Assembly: GCF_009735645.1 (NCBI RefSeq)
Contig: NZ_CP032550.1
Location: 186,001-250,000, forward strand
DNA length: 64,000 nucleotides
Reading direction: 5' to 3'
Origin: Microbacterium oryzae
GTDB taxonomy: Bacteria > Actinomycetota > Actinomycetes > Actinomycetales > Microbacteriaceae
Shown: positions 1 through 7,271 of the stretch, piece by piece
Layout of the letters: every line of letters starts with the position of its first letter
How positions within the stretch are numbered: position 1 is the first letter of the stretch
The notes under the pieces: model-generated
What the model was told of the DNA's origin: nothing
The model's database searches: none
What the model saw: only the letters and a program-made list of their open reading frames with translations
Program-made: the position numbers and the translations under genes

Positions 1-1061
1 CCTCGGTTGGTGCCGAAGATCTCTCCCGACTCGGGGGAGTTCACGAGGAAGTCCACGAGTGTGGCCGCCGCCTCCGGGTGATCGGTCGACGCGGCGATCG
101 AGTGCAGCATGGAGGGCTTGAGATACAGATCCTGCGCGCCCTCGACGGTGACGGGGGGAGCGGCGAGCCCCAGCTCCGGGTAGCCCTCGCCGAGGTTGCC
201 GAGGTACCCGGCGCCGAAGTTGTCCCACGTCAGCTCGCTCGCGGTGAGAGCGGAGTCGAAGCCGGACAGGGGATAGACCTCTTCGAGCTGCTGGGCGCGG
301 ATGATGGCGTCCGAGTCCCGCAGCTCGGCGCCCTGCTCCCAGAACGCGCGCAGGTCGTCCTCGGTGAAGTTCGGCTCGCCCTCCTCCGTGAAGAGGTCCT
401 CGCCATTCGCGCGCTGCTGGATCTCGAAGTTCTGGATGCGTCCGGTCCAGTCCGTGCCGCCGAAGAACTCCTCGCCGGCCGCCGCGGCGCCCTCCGAGAT
501 GTCGCCCATCCAGGCGTTGTAGTCGTCCCAGCTGCCGCCGGCGAAGTCCTCGACGCCCGCCTTCTCGAGCAGCACGGGGTTGGTGTAGAGACCCCACGCG
601 TTCGTCGACGTGGGGATGCCGTACGTGCCGTCGGCGACCTCGCCGATGGCGAGGATGTCGTCGGAGAGCGGCTCGTCGTCGATGAGTCCGCCCAGGAAGG
701 GCTTGAGGTCGAGGAGCAGACCGTTCTCCGAGTACTGGCGCAGGTACGAGTAGTCGAACTGCATGACGTCGGGGAGTCCGCCGCCGGCCGCCTCGGTCTG
801 GCGCTTCTCCCAGAAGGCGGGGAAGTCGAGGAACGAGCTCTGGATGGTGATGTTGGGGTATTCCTCGTTGAAGGCGGCGAAGGCCTTGTCGTAGAGGTCG
901 GCGCGCACGTCGTTGCCCCAGAAGGCGAACGTGAGCGTCACCTCCTCGTTCGGGTCGAGCGTCTCCGCGGCCTCCTCCTGGGAGCCCGAGCAGCCGGCGA
1001 GCGTGAGCCCGCCGATCGTGACCAGGGCCGCCGCGGCGGCCATCCTCTTGGTGCGGAACAT
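1..1061 (-). CDS. Sugar ABC transporter substrate-binding lipoprotein (partial, 3' end off window)
   Basis: This is a family-1 type extracellular solute-binding protein that should capture an oligosaccharide outside the membrane for an ABC importer. About 353 codons are visible; the C-terminus lies beyond the left edge. The N-terminus MFRTKRMAAAAALVTIGGL runs into a lipobox LAGC, so it is a lipoprotein. The segment EKRQTEAAGGGLPD is shared exactly with the next gene upstream, and both have NEEYPNIT or NEEHPNIT before it, showing tandem paralogy. No permease gene is visible; on this strand permeases would lie further downstream, off the window. The ligand is inferred from the locus to be a pectin fragment. 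Confidence 0.9.
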   Translation of the reverse strand, partial: MFRTKRMAAAAALVTIGGLTLAGCSGSQEEAAETLDPNEEVTLTFAFWGNDVRADLYDKAFAAFNEEYPNITIQSSFLDFPAFWEKRQTEAAGGGLPDVMQFDYSYLRQYSENGLLLDLKPFLGGLIDDEPLSDDILAIGEVADGTYGIPTSTNAWGLYTNPVLLEKAGVEDFAGGSWDDYNAWMGDISEGAAAAGEEFFGGTDWTGRIQNFEIQQRANGEDLFTEEGEPNFTEDDLRAFWEQGAELRDSDAIIRAQQLEEVYPLSGFDSALTASELTWDNFGAGYLGNLGEGYPELGLAAPPVTVEGAQDLYLKPSMLHSIAASTDHPEAAATLVDFLVNSPESGEIFGTNR

Positions 1062-1111
1062 CGATGTCCTCTCAGAACGACGTCGTTCGAGCCCAGATGG
1101 GCGAGCGTCAG

Positions 1112-1159
1112 GGGAAAACGCTTGCCCACGACCCTAGCGTGCGAAAAAACGTTTCTCAA
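1112..1159 (-). promoter_or_regulatory. Promoter with two LacI-type operators for the first binding protein
   Basis: Read on the minus strand, a -35 box TTGAGA (1154-1159) and a -10 box TAGGGT (1131-1136) are separated by 17 bp. A 16-bp pseudo-palindrome, GGGGAAAACGCTTGCC on the plus strand (about 1112-1127), begins 3 bp downstream of the -10 box. A second element with core AAACGTTT (1147-1154) touches the -35 box. The layout matches the paralogous promoter near 2556-2605. The repressor is inferred to be the LacI protein encoded near 13 kb. Confidence 0.7.
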
Positions 1160-1216
1160 GTGCGGAAGTGAACGGGCCCCGCGCCGTTGTCATTCTGTGA
1201 CGCGGGGCCGCGTCGA

Positions 1217-2503
1217 TCAGCTGCCGAGGATGACGTCGGCCTCGGCGAAGAACTGCGAGACCGCGTCGTCGACGTTCACGGTGCCCAGGCCGAGCTCCTT
1301 GCCGAGGTCCCAGAACTTCTGCTCGAGCGATCCGTAACCCACCACGGGCGCGGGCGGGGCGTCGCCGATGCGGTCCTCGACCGACGCGATGAAGTCGGCG
1401 ACCTGCTTGTCCGGTCCTTCGAGCGTGGCCCCCTCGAGCTTCGTCTCCGACGCGGGGAAGCCCAGCGACGTGCCGAAGATCTCGCCCGCGTCGGGGCTGT
1501 TCACGACGAAGTCGAGGAAGATGGCGGCGGCTTCGGGGTGGTCGCTGGACTCGGAGACGGCCATCTGCAGGCCGGCCTGACGGTAGAGGTCCGCCGAGCC
1601 TTCCTCATCCGTGGGCGGCGCCACCATCGAGATGCTGGACGCGCCCGAGTCGCCGAGGTATGCGGCGATGAAGTTGCTCCAGCTGGCCTCGCTCGCGGTC
1701 ACGTTGCCGCCGAACCCGGAGACCGGGCTCAGCTCCTCGAGGCGCTGTTGAGGAACCACGACGCCGTCGCGGTCCGCGGCGCCGCGCTCCCAGAACGCGC
1801 GCAGGTCGTCCTCGTCGAAGCCGAGTTCGCCCTCCTCCGTGAAGAGGTTGCCGCCCTGCGCGCGCAGCACGTTCTCGAAGTTCTGGATGCGCTGCGTGTA
1901 GTCGGTGCCGCCGAAGACCGCGCCATCCGTCGCCTCGGTGACCTCTGCCATCCACGCGGAGTAGTCCTCGAAGCTCGTCCCGCCCGCATACGGCTCGATG
2001 CCGTACTCCGCGAGGATGTCGTCGTTGAGGAAGACCGACCAGGTGCTGAAGCCGAGCGGCAGCGAGTACTGCGTGCCGTCGAGCTCGCCGGTGCCCAGCA
2101 GGCCCTCGTCGATGGCGGACGTGTCGATGTAGTCCCCGTACTCGCTCAGGTCGGCGAGGAGGCCGTTCTGCGCGTACTGGCGCAGGTAGGTGTCCGAGAA
2201 CTGCCAGACGTCCGGGAGGCCGCCGCCCGCCGCCTCGGTCTGCCGCTTCTCCCAGTAGGAGGGGAAGTCGCTGAACGACCCGTTGACCGTGATGTTCGGG
2301 TGCTCCTCGTTGAACGCGTCGATGAGCTGCTGGTACCGCTGCGCGCGGTCGTCGTTGCCCCACCAGGTGAAGGTGAGCTCGACCTCCTCCTCCGGGTCGT
2401 ACTCGCCCGACCCGCCGGCCGCTCCCGAACATCCCGCCAGTGCGAGGGATGCGATCCCGATCCCTGCCGTGGCCGTGGCCATCCGCATGATCCGTCGCTT
2501 CAT
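1217..2503 (-). CDS. Sugar ABC transporter substrate-binding lipoprotein
   Basis: This second family-1 type solute-binding lipoprotein (428 aa) has a signal peptide starting MKRRIMRMATATAGIGIA and a lipobox LAGC, followed by the mature region with FTWWGNDDRAQRY and EKRQTEAAGGGLPD. The ATG chosen is preceded by AGGAG about 8 nt upstream; a longer reading frame exists but would put 25 residues before the signal peptide. It is complete and paralogous to the truncated protein downstream, and each gene has its own promoter. It probably delivers rhamnogalacturonan or related oligosaccharides to permeases encoded outside the window. Specificity is inferred from the neighbouring pectinolytic genes. 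Confidence 0.93.
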   Translation of the reverse strand: MKRRIMRMATATAGIGIASLALAGCSGAAGGSGEYDPEEEVELTFTWWGNDDRAQRYQQLIDAFNEEHPNITVNGSFSDFPSYWEKRQTEAAGGGLPDVWQFSDTYLRQYAQNGLLADLSEYGDYIDTSAIDEGLLGTGELDGTQYSLPLGFSTWSVFLNDDILAEYGIEPYAGGTSFEDYSAWMAEVTEATDGAVFGGTDYTQRIQNFENVLRAQGGNLFTEEGELGFDEDDLRAFWERGAADRDGVVVPQQRLEELSPVSGFGGNVTASEASWSNFIAAYLGDSGASSISMVAPPTDEEGSADLYRQAGLQMAVSESSDHPEAAAIFLDFVVNSPDAGEIFGTSLGFPASETKLEGATLEGPDKQVADFIASVEDRIGDAPPAPVVGYGSLEQKFWDLGKELGLGTVNVDDAVSQFFAEADVILGS

Positions 2504-2555
2504 CGCCGTGCTCCTGTCTGCTTCGTCGCTGTGTCGCGGAAGCGCATTCCATCGA

Positions 2556-2605
2556 TGGAAAACGCTTCCCGCGTTCACGCTAACGGGAGCAGAAACGTTT
2601 CACAA
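2556..2605 (-). promoter_or_regulatory. Promoter with two LacI-type operators for the second binding protein
   Basis: On the minus strand a -35 box TTGTGA (2600-2605) and -10 box TAGCGT (2577-2582) are 17 bp apart. The pseudo-palindrome TGGAAAACGCTTCCCG (2556-2571) lies 5 bp downstream of the -10 box. A perfect 10-bp palindrome GAAACGTTTC (2592-2601) overlaps the -35 box and the stop codon of the upstream PmoA-like gene. The centres of the two operators are 33 bp apart, about three helical turns. Confidence 0.72.
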
Positions 2606-3529
2606 GCCGACGCCGAGATCCTCGGCCAGCAGTGCCAGCTCCGCCGCGTCCCGCTCGCGATCGAGGAACGCGAACCGATGCGCGAGGTGGAGCTCGGCGC
2701 CCGGGGCGAGGACGACGGTCTCGGAGAACGTCGGGGACGGCGCGAGCGTGGGGAACGGCTCCGACCGGACGAACCACCGCACCTCGGGCTCGCCGCTCGA
2801 GCGCCCGGCGAAGGCGAGCACGGTGGCGCCGCCGTCGAGCTCGTCGAGGGGGCCGGAGAGCGCGAGCCAGGGCGTTGCCGCCCCCATCGCGGCGTCGGCG
2901 GCCGCGCCGCTGCGGGTCACCGGTCCGTCCGCCTCCGGCACGGTGACGGCCCCGCCGGTGAACGAGCGGGCCAGGCGGAGGAAGACGCCGGAGTAGCCCG
3001 CGTTCTCGCGTCCGTTGGTCGTCGGGCTCCCCAGCACGAGATCCTGGTCGGAGACGTTGCGCAGCACGGTCGTGAGATCCAGCACCCACCGGCTGTCGGC
3101 GACGTCGAGGGAGTGGAATCGCATCGTGCGTCGCTCGCGCAGCCATTCCGATCCCGCCTGCGTCACCCACGTGAGCTCCTCCTCAACGACCGCGGCATCG
3201 CCATCCGCGAGCGTCGTGAAGGCGTCGTGGCGGATGCGGCCGACATTGTCGAGCGGGATGTAGCCCTCGCCGTGCACGTAGGTGTTGCCGCCCCAGAAGT
3301 TCTCGCCGGAGACGTCGGTGAGCGTCATCTGCAGGCCCTTGTGCCAGCGATGGTCCCAGGGGCGGAAGCCCGTGAGCGGTGCGCCCGCCAGGGTGCGGAT
3401 CGGGTGCAGATACGGCTTCGGGCCCTCGAACGCCGGCGCGTCCTCGTCGTAGACGTAGCGGGCGAGCTCCACGCCGTCGGCGGAGACGGTGACCGCGGTG
3501 GCGGACCGGGCGATGGTGAAATCAGGCAT
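2600..3529 (-). CDS. PmoA-like (DUF6807) family protein
   Basis: The 309-residue protein belongs to the family annotated PmoA (methane oxygenase PmoA-like, DUF6807), recognisable from PYLHPIRTLAGAPLTGFRP followed by DHRWHKGLQ and the ENFWGG motif. There is no signal peptide or membrane segment, so it should be cytoplasmic; it is not a real methane mono-oxygenase subunit. Such proteins commonly sit in carbohydrate loci next to sugar dehydrogenases, and their biochemical role is not settled. The start overlaps the end of the dehydrogenase gene by 8 bp and has GAGGAGG in front of it, so the two are translationally coupled. A role in processing an imported pectin sugar is inference. Confidence 0.85.
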   Translation of the reverse strand: MPDFTIARSATAVTVSADGVELARYVYDEDAPAFEGPKPYLHPIRTLAGAPLTGFRPWDHRWHKGLQMTLTDVSGENFWGGNTYVHGEGYIPLDNVGRIRHDAFTTLADGDAAVVEEELTWVTQAGSEWLRERRTMRFHSLDVADSRWVLDLTTVLRNVSDQDLVLGSPTTNGRENAGYSGVFLRLARSFTGGAVTVPEADGPVTRSGAAADAAMGAATPWLALSGPLDELDGGATVLAFAGRSSGEPEVRWFVRSEPFPTLAPSPTFSETVVLAPGAELHLAHRFAFLDRERDAAELALLAEDLGVGL

Positions 3530-4661
3530 CCGCCGCCTCCTCTCGGGTCGAGCGGATGGTGCCCGCGTGGATGAGCGCGGTGGCGCGCGCGGCGTCGGGG
3601 CCGGCCATCGAGGCGTAGAAGTCGTCGCCGGGCACGAGCTCGCCGCGGGCGACGGAGCGGCCGGTCAGCGCCGACTTGTACATGCCGGCTGCGAGCTCCA
3701 TGACGCGGCGGCCGTCGTCGCCGGACGCCCGCGGACGCTCGCCCCGCTCCATGCAGTCGACGACGTGCGTGAACTGCGGCACGTGCGTCGAGCTCGACAC
3801 GTCCTCTGCGGGCGCCCAGCTCGCCGCCGTCTCCGCATCCACGCCGGGTGCGGGCGTCCACGTCCAGTGCGAGTTGTCGTATCCGTAGAGGTGCTCGACC
3901 TCGACCGTGGCCCGCTCGAAGTCCACGCGCACGCGGCTGGTCTCGCGCGGCGACAGCAGGCTGTTGGAGATCGAGCAGAGCGCGCCGGAGGCGAAGCGCA
4001 CGACGGCGAAGGAGACGTCCTCCGTCTCGGTGTCGCGGGCGAGCGTGGACATGATGGCGGTGACGTCGGTCCACTCGCCGAGGAGCGAGAGCAGCGTGTC
4101 CATCTGGTGGATGCCGTGGCCCATGGTGGGTCCGCCGCCCTCGGTCGCCCACTTCCCGCGCCACGGTACGGCGAAGTAGTCGGGCGTGCGGTACCAGAGG
4201 GTGTCGCACTGCGCCACGAGCGGACGGCCGAGCGAGCCATCCGCGATCAGTGCGCGCAGGCGCTCGGCCGCGCTGCCGAACCGGTGCTGGAAGACGTACG
4301 AGGCGAACGGCCCGTTCTCGCCCTCGTGTGCGGCGATCTCGTCGTAGTCGGCGAGAGACAGGGTCGGCGGCTTCTCCGACAGCACCCACGCGCCGGCCTC
4401 CAGAGCGGCGATCGCGGCGTCCTTGTGGGCGATCGGGGGAGTGGCGAGGGTCACGAGGTCCGGCTTCTCGGCCGCGAGGAGTTCGGCGAGATCGGTGTGC
4501 CAGGCGGGGATGCCGAACTCGCTCGCCGCCGCCTCGGCGGCGCTCGCGTTCACGTCCGCCACGGCGACCACCTCGACGCGGTCGCCCAGGGCGGCGAGGC
4601 TCGGGAGGTGCTGGCCGCGGGAGATGGCTCCCGTTCCGATGACGGCGACGCGGATGGGCAT
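3522..4661 (-). CDS. Gfo/Idh/MocA family NAD(P)-dependent oxidoreductase
   Basis: The 379-residue protein starts with a Rossmann nucleotide-binding motif (VAVIGTGAISRGQHLPSL) and carries the family motif EKPP near residue 118, where the lysine is the usual catalytic residue. The family oxidises or isomerises sugars, inositols and their derivatives with NAD(P). AGGAG lies at a good distance before the ATG. It is the first gene of a two-gene unit with the PmoA-like gene and is preceded by an operator of the local regulon, which ties it to rhamnogalacturonan or galacturonate catabolism. The substrate cannot be read from the sequence. Confidence 0.92.
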   Translation of the reverse strand: MPIRVAVIGTGAISRGQHLPSLAALGDRVEVVAVADVNASAAEAAASEFGIPAWHTDLAELLAAEKPDLVTLATPPIAHKDAAIAALEAGAWVLSEKPPTLSLADYDEIAAHEGENGPFASYVFQHRFGSAAERLRALIADGSLGRPLVAQCDTLWYRTPDYFAVPWRGKWATEGGGPTMGHGIHQMDTLLSLLGEWTDVTAIMSTLARDTETEDVSFAVVRFASGALCSISNSLLSPRETSRVRVDFERATVEVEHLYGYDNSHWTWTPAPGVDAETAASWAPAEDVSSSTHVPQFTHVVDCMERGERPRASGDDGRRVMELAAGMYKSALTGRSVARGELVPGDDFYASMAGPDAARATALIHAGTIRSTREEAADA

Positions 4662-4691
4662 GGTGCTCCTTTGCAGGGGGTGGCGCGGGTG

Positions 4692-4737
4692 CGGAAAGCG
4701 CTTGCCGCTACGCTACCGCAGATCGCGGCGAGGTCAG
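4692..4737 (-). promoter_or_regulatory. Promoter and LacI-type operator for the dehydrogenase unit
   Basis: The operator CGGAAAGCGCTTGCCG (4692-4707) is a 16-bp pseudo-palindrome centred on CG. On the minus strand it starts 2 bp after a -10 box TAGCGT (4710-4715); a -35-like CTGACC (4732-4737) lies 16 bp further up, overlapping the stop codon of the exporter gene. The placement over the start of transcription is typical of repression. Confidence 0.7.
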
Positions 4738-6509
4738 AGGGCCTGCGTGAGATGAAGTTCGGCGTAGCGGCCGCCCTGCGCGAGGAGCGCATCGTGGGAC
4801 CCCTGCTCCACGACGCGGCCGCGCTCGAGCACGACGATGCGGTCGGCGCTGCGGACCGTGGAGAGACGGTGCGCGACGACGAGGGTGGTGCGCCCCGTCA
4901 TCAGCCGATCGAGAGCCTGCTTCACGAGCTGCTCCGATTCGGGATCGAGAGCGCTCGTCGCCTCGTCGAGGAGCAGGATGCGCGGGTCGCGGACCAGGGC
5001 ACGCGCGATGGCGATGCGCTGTCGCTGCCCACCCGAGAGCCGCGCCCCGCGCTCGCCGACGACGGTGTGCCATCCGTCGGGCAGGTCGTCGACGAACTGC
5101 AGGGCGTTCGCGTCGCGGAGCGCGGCGCGCACGCGCGCGTCGTCGGCGTCGTCCAAGCCGTAGGCGACGTTGTCGCGGATCGTGCCCTCGAAGAGCACCG
5201 ACTCCTGCGGCACGACGGACACATGGCGGCGGACGCTGCGCAGGTCCAGCTCGCGCGTGTCCTGCCCGTCGAGGAGGATGCGGCCGGAGGTGGGGCGCAC
5301 GAAGCCGAGGACGAGGTTCAGCATGGTCGACTTGCCCGAGCCGGACGAGCCGACGAACGCGACGGTCTCGCCCGCGGGGATCGTGAGGGACACGTCGCGG
5401 ATGGCGTCGCCGGCGGCCTCCGGGTAGCGGTGCGTGACCCGGTCGAGCTCGATCCGTCCGGTCACGCTCGAGACGTGTCGGCGCCCTTCGTTGATCTCGA
5501 CGTCGGGCTCCTCGAGCACCTCCGCGATCGACCGCGCCGACTCGATGCCGCGCGCGGCGACGGGTAGGAGCATGAGCAGCTGGGTGAGGCCCTGCGTGAG
5601 GAGGGTGAAGTACGACGACAGCATGACGACCTCGCCCGGCGTGATCGGCACGATCCCGGTCAGGGAGAAGATCGCCGCGAGCACGAGGCAGGCGGCGCCC
5701 AGCAGCTGCATGGCGACCCAGGACATCGACGCGATGCGCCCGTTGAGGAGGTCGAGGACGAAGCCCGCGCGGCGGACCTCGTCGGCGCCGGCGGCCACGC
5801 GGGTCACGGCCGTCTCCTCCAGGCCGTGGGCGCGCGTGATCGGGATGAGCGAAGCCATCTCGCCCACCCGCGCGGAGAACCCCTCGACCTCGCGTCGAAA
5901 CCGCTCGTTGCTCGCTCGCATGCGGCGCGCCGTCGTCCAGCGGATGAGCACGGCCACCGGGACGGCGAGCAGATAGACGGGGAGGAACTCGGGCACGACG
6001 ACCGCGGTCATCGTGACGGCGCCGACGAGCACCATCGTGGCCGACAGCAGCGGATGCATGACCTGCTGCAGCATCACCTCGATGTTCTCGACGTCGCGCA
6101 CCACCTTCGTCTGCACGACCGAGGCGCTCGCACGGGTGTGGAAGCCGATCGACAGCTGCTGCAGATGAGCGGCGAGGCTGTTGCGGAGCTCGGCGCCGGT
6201 GTCGCGGACGACGCGCGCGAACATCCGCGTGTAGAGGATGTGGTTCGGATAGTTCTGCAGCAGGAGGACGGCGGCCAGCGCGAACCAGCCGATGACCGCC
6301 ATGACGTCGCCGTCGTCCGCGACGATGTCGACGATCGCGGCCGTGATCACCGGGAGTGCCCACATCGGGATCTCCTTGAGCGTGAAGGCGGCGACCGCGA
6401 CGGCCATCCGCCCGGGGCGCCGCCCGAGGAGCCTGATGACCGAGCGCGTCGGATGCGCCCCGTCGATGCGGACGGGCCGCAAGCGGCGGGGAAGCGTTTT
6501 CTCGGTCAC
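4734..6509 (-). CDS. ABC exporter, fused permease and ATP-binding protein
   Basis: This 591-residue half-transporter has an N-terminal six-helix exporter domain and a C-terminal ATPase domain. The Walker A motif GSSGSGKST contains K393, the signature is LSGGQRQR, Walker B is ILLLDEATSALD and the H-loop is AHRLST. It should work as a homodimer moving substrate outward or, in some subfamilies, act on lipids or drugs. The GTG start is supported by a TAGCAT box exactly 6 nt upstream, indicating a leaderless mRNA. A LacI-type operator covers codons 3-8, placing this exporter in the pectin regulon, which is unusual. No partner half-transporter is adjacent. The substrate is unknown. Confidence 0.88.
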   Translation of the reverse strand: MTEKTLPRRLRPVRIDGAHPTRSVIRLLGRRPGRMAVAVAAFTLKEIPMWALPVITAAIVDIVADDGDVMAVIGWFALAAVLLLQNYPNHILYTRMFARVVRDTGAELRNSLAAHLQQLSIGFHTRASASVVQTKVVRDVENIEVMLQQVMHPLLSATMVLVGAVTMTAVVVPEFLPVYLLAVPVAVLIRWTTARRMRASNERFRREVEGFSARVGEMASLIPITRAHGLEETAVTRVAAGADEVRRAGFVLDLLNGRIASMSWVAMQLLGAACLVLAAIFSLTGIVPITPGEVVMLSSYFTLLTQGLTQLLMLLPVAARGIESARSIAEVLEEPDVEINEGRRHVSSVTGRIELDRVTHRYPEAAGDAIRDVSLTIPAGETVAFVGSSGSGKSTMLNLVLGFVRPTSGRILLDGQDTRELDLRSVRRHVSVVPQESVLFEGTIRDNVAYGLDDADDARVRAALRDANALQFVDDLPDGWHTVVGERGARLSGGQRQRIAIARALVRDPRILLLDEATSALDPESEQLVKQALDRLMTGRTTLVVAHRLSTVRSADRIVVLERGRVVEQGSHDALLAQGGRYAELHLTQAL

Positions 6510-6525
6510 GATGTCATGCTAGGGA
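6488..6525. promoter_or_regulatory. Shared LacI-type operator between exporter and esterase, with flanking -10 boxes
   Basis: GGGGAAGCGTTTTCTC (6488-6503) is the degenerate member of the operator family. For the minus-strand exporter it lies just inside the coding start, below a -10 box TAGCAT (6516-6521) that is 6 nt from the GTG. For the plus-strand esterase it would cover the -35 position of a promoter whose -10 is TAGGGA (6520-6525). One bound repressor could block both directions. Confidence 0.55.
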
Positions 6526-6551
6526 CTTCTCACCCCCGGAAGGAACTCGAC

Positions 6552-7220
6552 ATGACGTATCACCTCGTCGGCGATTCGACCGTCGCCGCCTGCCCGGCCG
6601 TCGAGCGCCCCATGTCGGGGTGGGGAGCGCATCTCGCGCCCTTCGTCGGTGCGCCCGTCGACAACCGGGCGGTGGGCGGCTCGACGACGGAGGACTGCCT
6701 GCGCGAGGTCTGGCCGGGACTGCTCCCCGAGATCGCTGCGGACGACACCGTGCTCATCCAGTTCGGACACAACGACCAGAAGCTGCCCCACCTCGACGCG
6801 CGCGGCGGCTATGCCGAGCGGCTGCGCACGATGGTCGCGGATGTGCGCGATCGAGGCGCGGCGCCCGTGCTCTGCACGTCGGTGGAGCGGCGCTGGTTCG
6901 AGGGCGACCGGGTGACCCCCACCCACGGCGACTACCCGAACGCCGTGCGAGATCTCGCGCACGAGCTCGATGTGCCGCTCATCGACCTCAACGCGTTCAC
7001 GACCTGGCTCTACGAGGACCTCGGTCCGGAGGGATCGGTCGCGCTCCTGTGCCACTTCGCCCCGGGCGAGCACCCGCACTGGCCCGACGGACTCGCCGAC
7101 GACACGCATTTCCACGAGCGCGGCGCCCGGCGGATCGCGGCCTTCGTCGCGCGCTCGCTGCGGGCGATCGAGCGACGCGATGGCGATCAGCCCGCGCGCG
7201 GCACACAGCTCGTCAGCTGA
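6552..7220 (+). CDS. Rhamnogalacturonan acetylesterase-like SGNH/GDSL hydrolase (CE12 type)
   Basis: The 222-residue protein is a one-domain SGNH hydrolase: the nucleophile block is HLVGDST with Ser9, the QFGHND block follows, and the DDTHFHERGA block supplies Asp183 and His186. This pattern is that of rhamnogalacturonan acetylesterases (CE12), which remove acetyl groups from galacturonic acid in the RG-I backbone. GGAAGGA precedes the ATG at a good distance. There is no signal peptide, so unlike the CE12 domain in the neighbouring giant enzyme it should act inside the cell on imported oligosaccharides. It is convergent with the lyase gene and divergent from the exporter. Confidence 0.88.
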   Translation: MTYHLVGDSTVAACPAVERPMSGWGAHLAPFVGAPVDNRAVGGSTTEDCLREVWPGLLPEIAADDTVLIQFGHNDQKLPHLDARGGYAERLRTMVADVRDRGAAPVLCTSVERRWFEGDRVTPTHGDYPNAVRDLAHELDVPLIDLNAFTTWLYEDLGPEGSVALLCHFAPGEHPHWPDGLADDTHFHERGARRIAAFVARSLRAIERRDGDQPARGTQLVS

Positions 7221-7228
7221 ACCGAGGG

Positions 7229-7265
7229 GAGCGGCCCCGGGCGGGACGACAGTCCGGGGCCGCTC
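7229..7265. terminator. Bidirectional terminator hairpin
   Basis: Inverted repeat of 12 bp (GAGCGGCCCCGG and its complement) with a 13-nt loop between the convergent CE12 esterase and the lyase gene. Confidence 0.7.
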
Positions 7266-7271
7266 GCTTCC

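Noticed and set aside
78-3574. Long plus-strand open frames opposite the binding-protein and dehydrogenase genes
   Set aside because: They are antisense shadows created by high GC; they have Arg/Ala/Glu-biased compositions and no recognisable domains, while the minus-strand genes have clear family motifs and ribosome binding sites.
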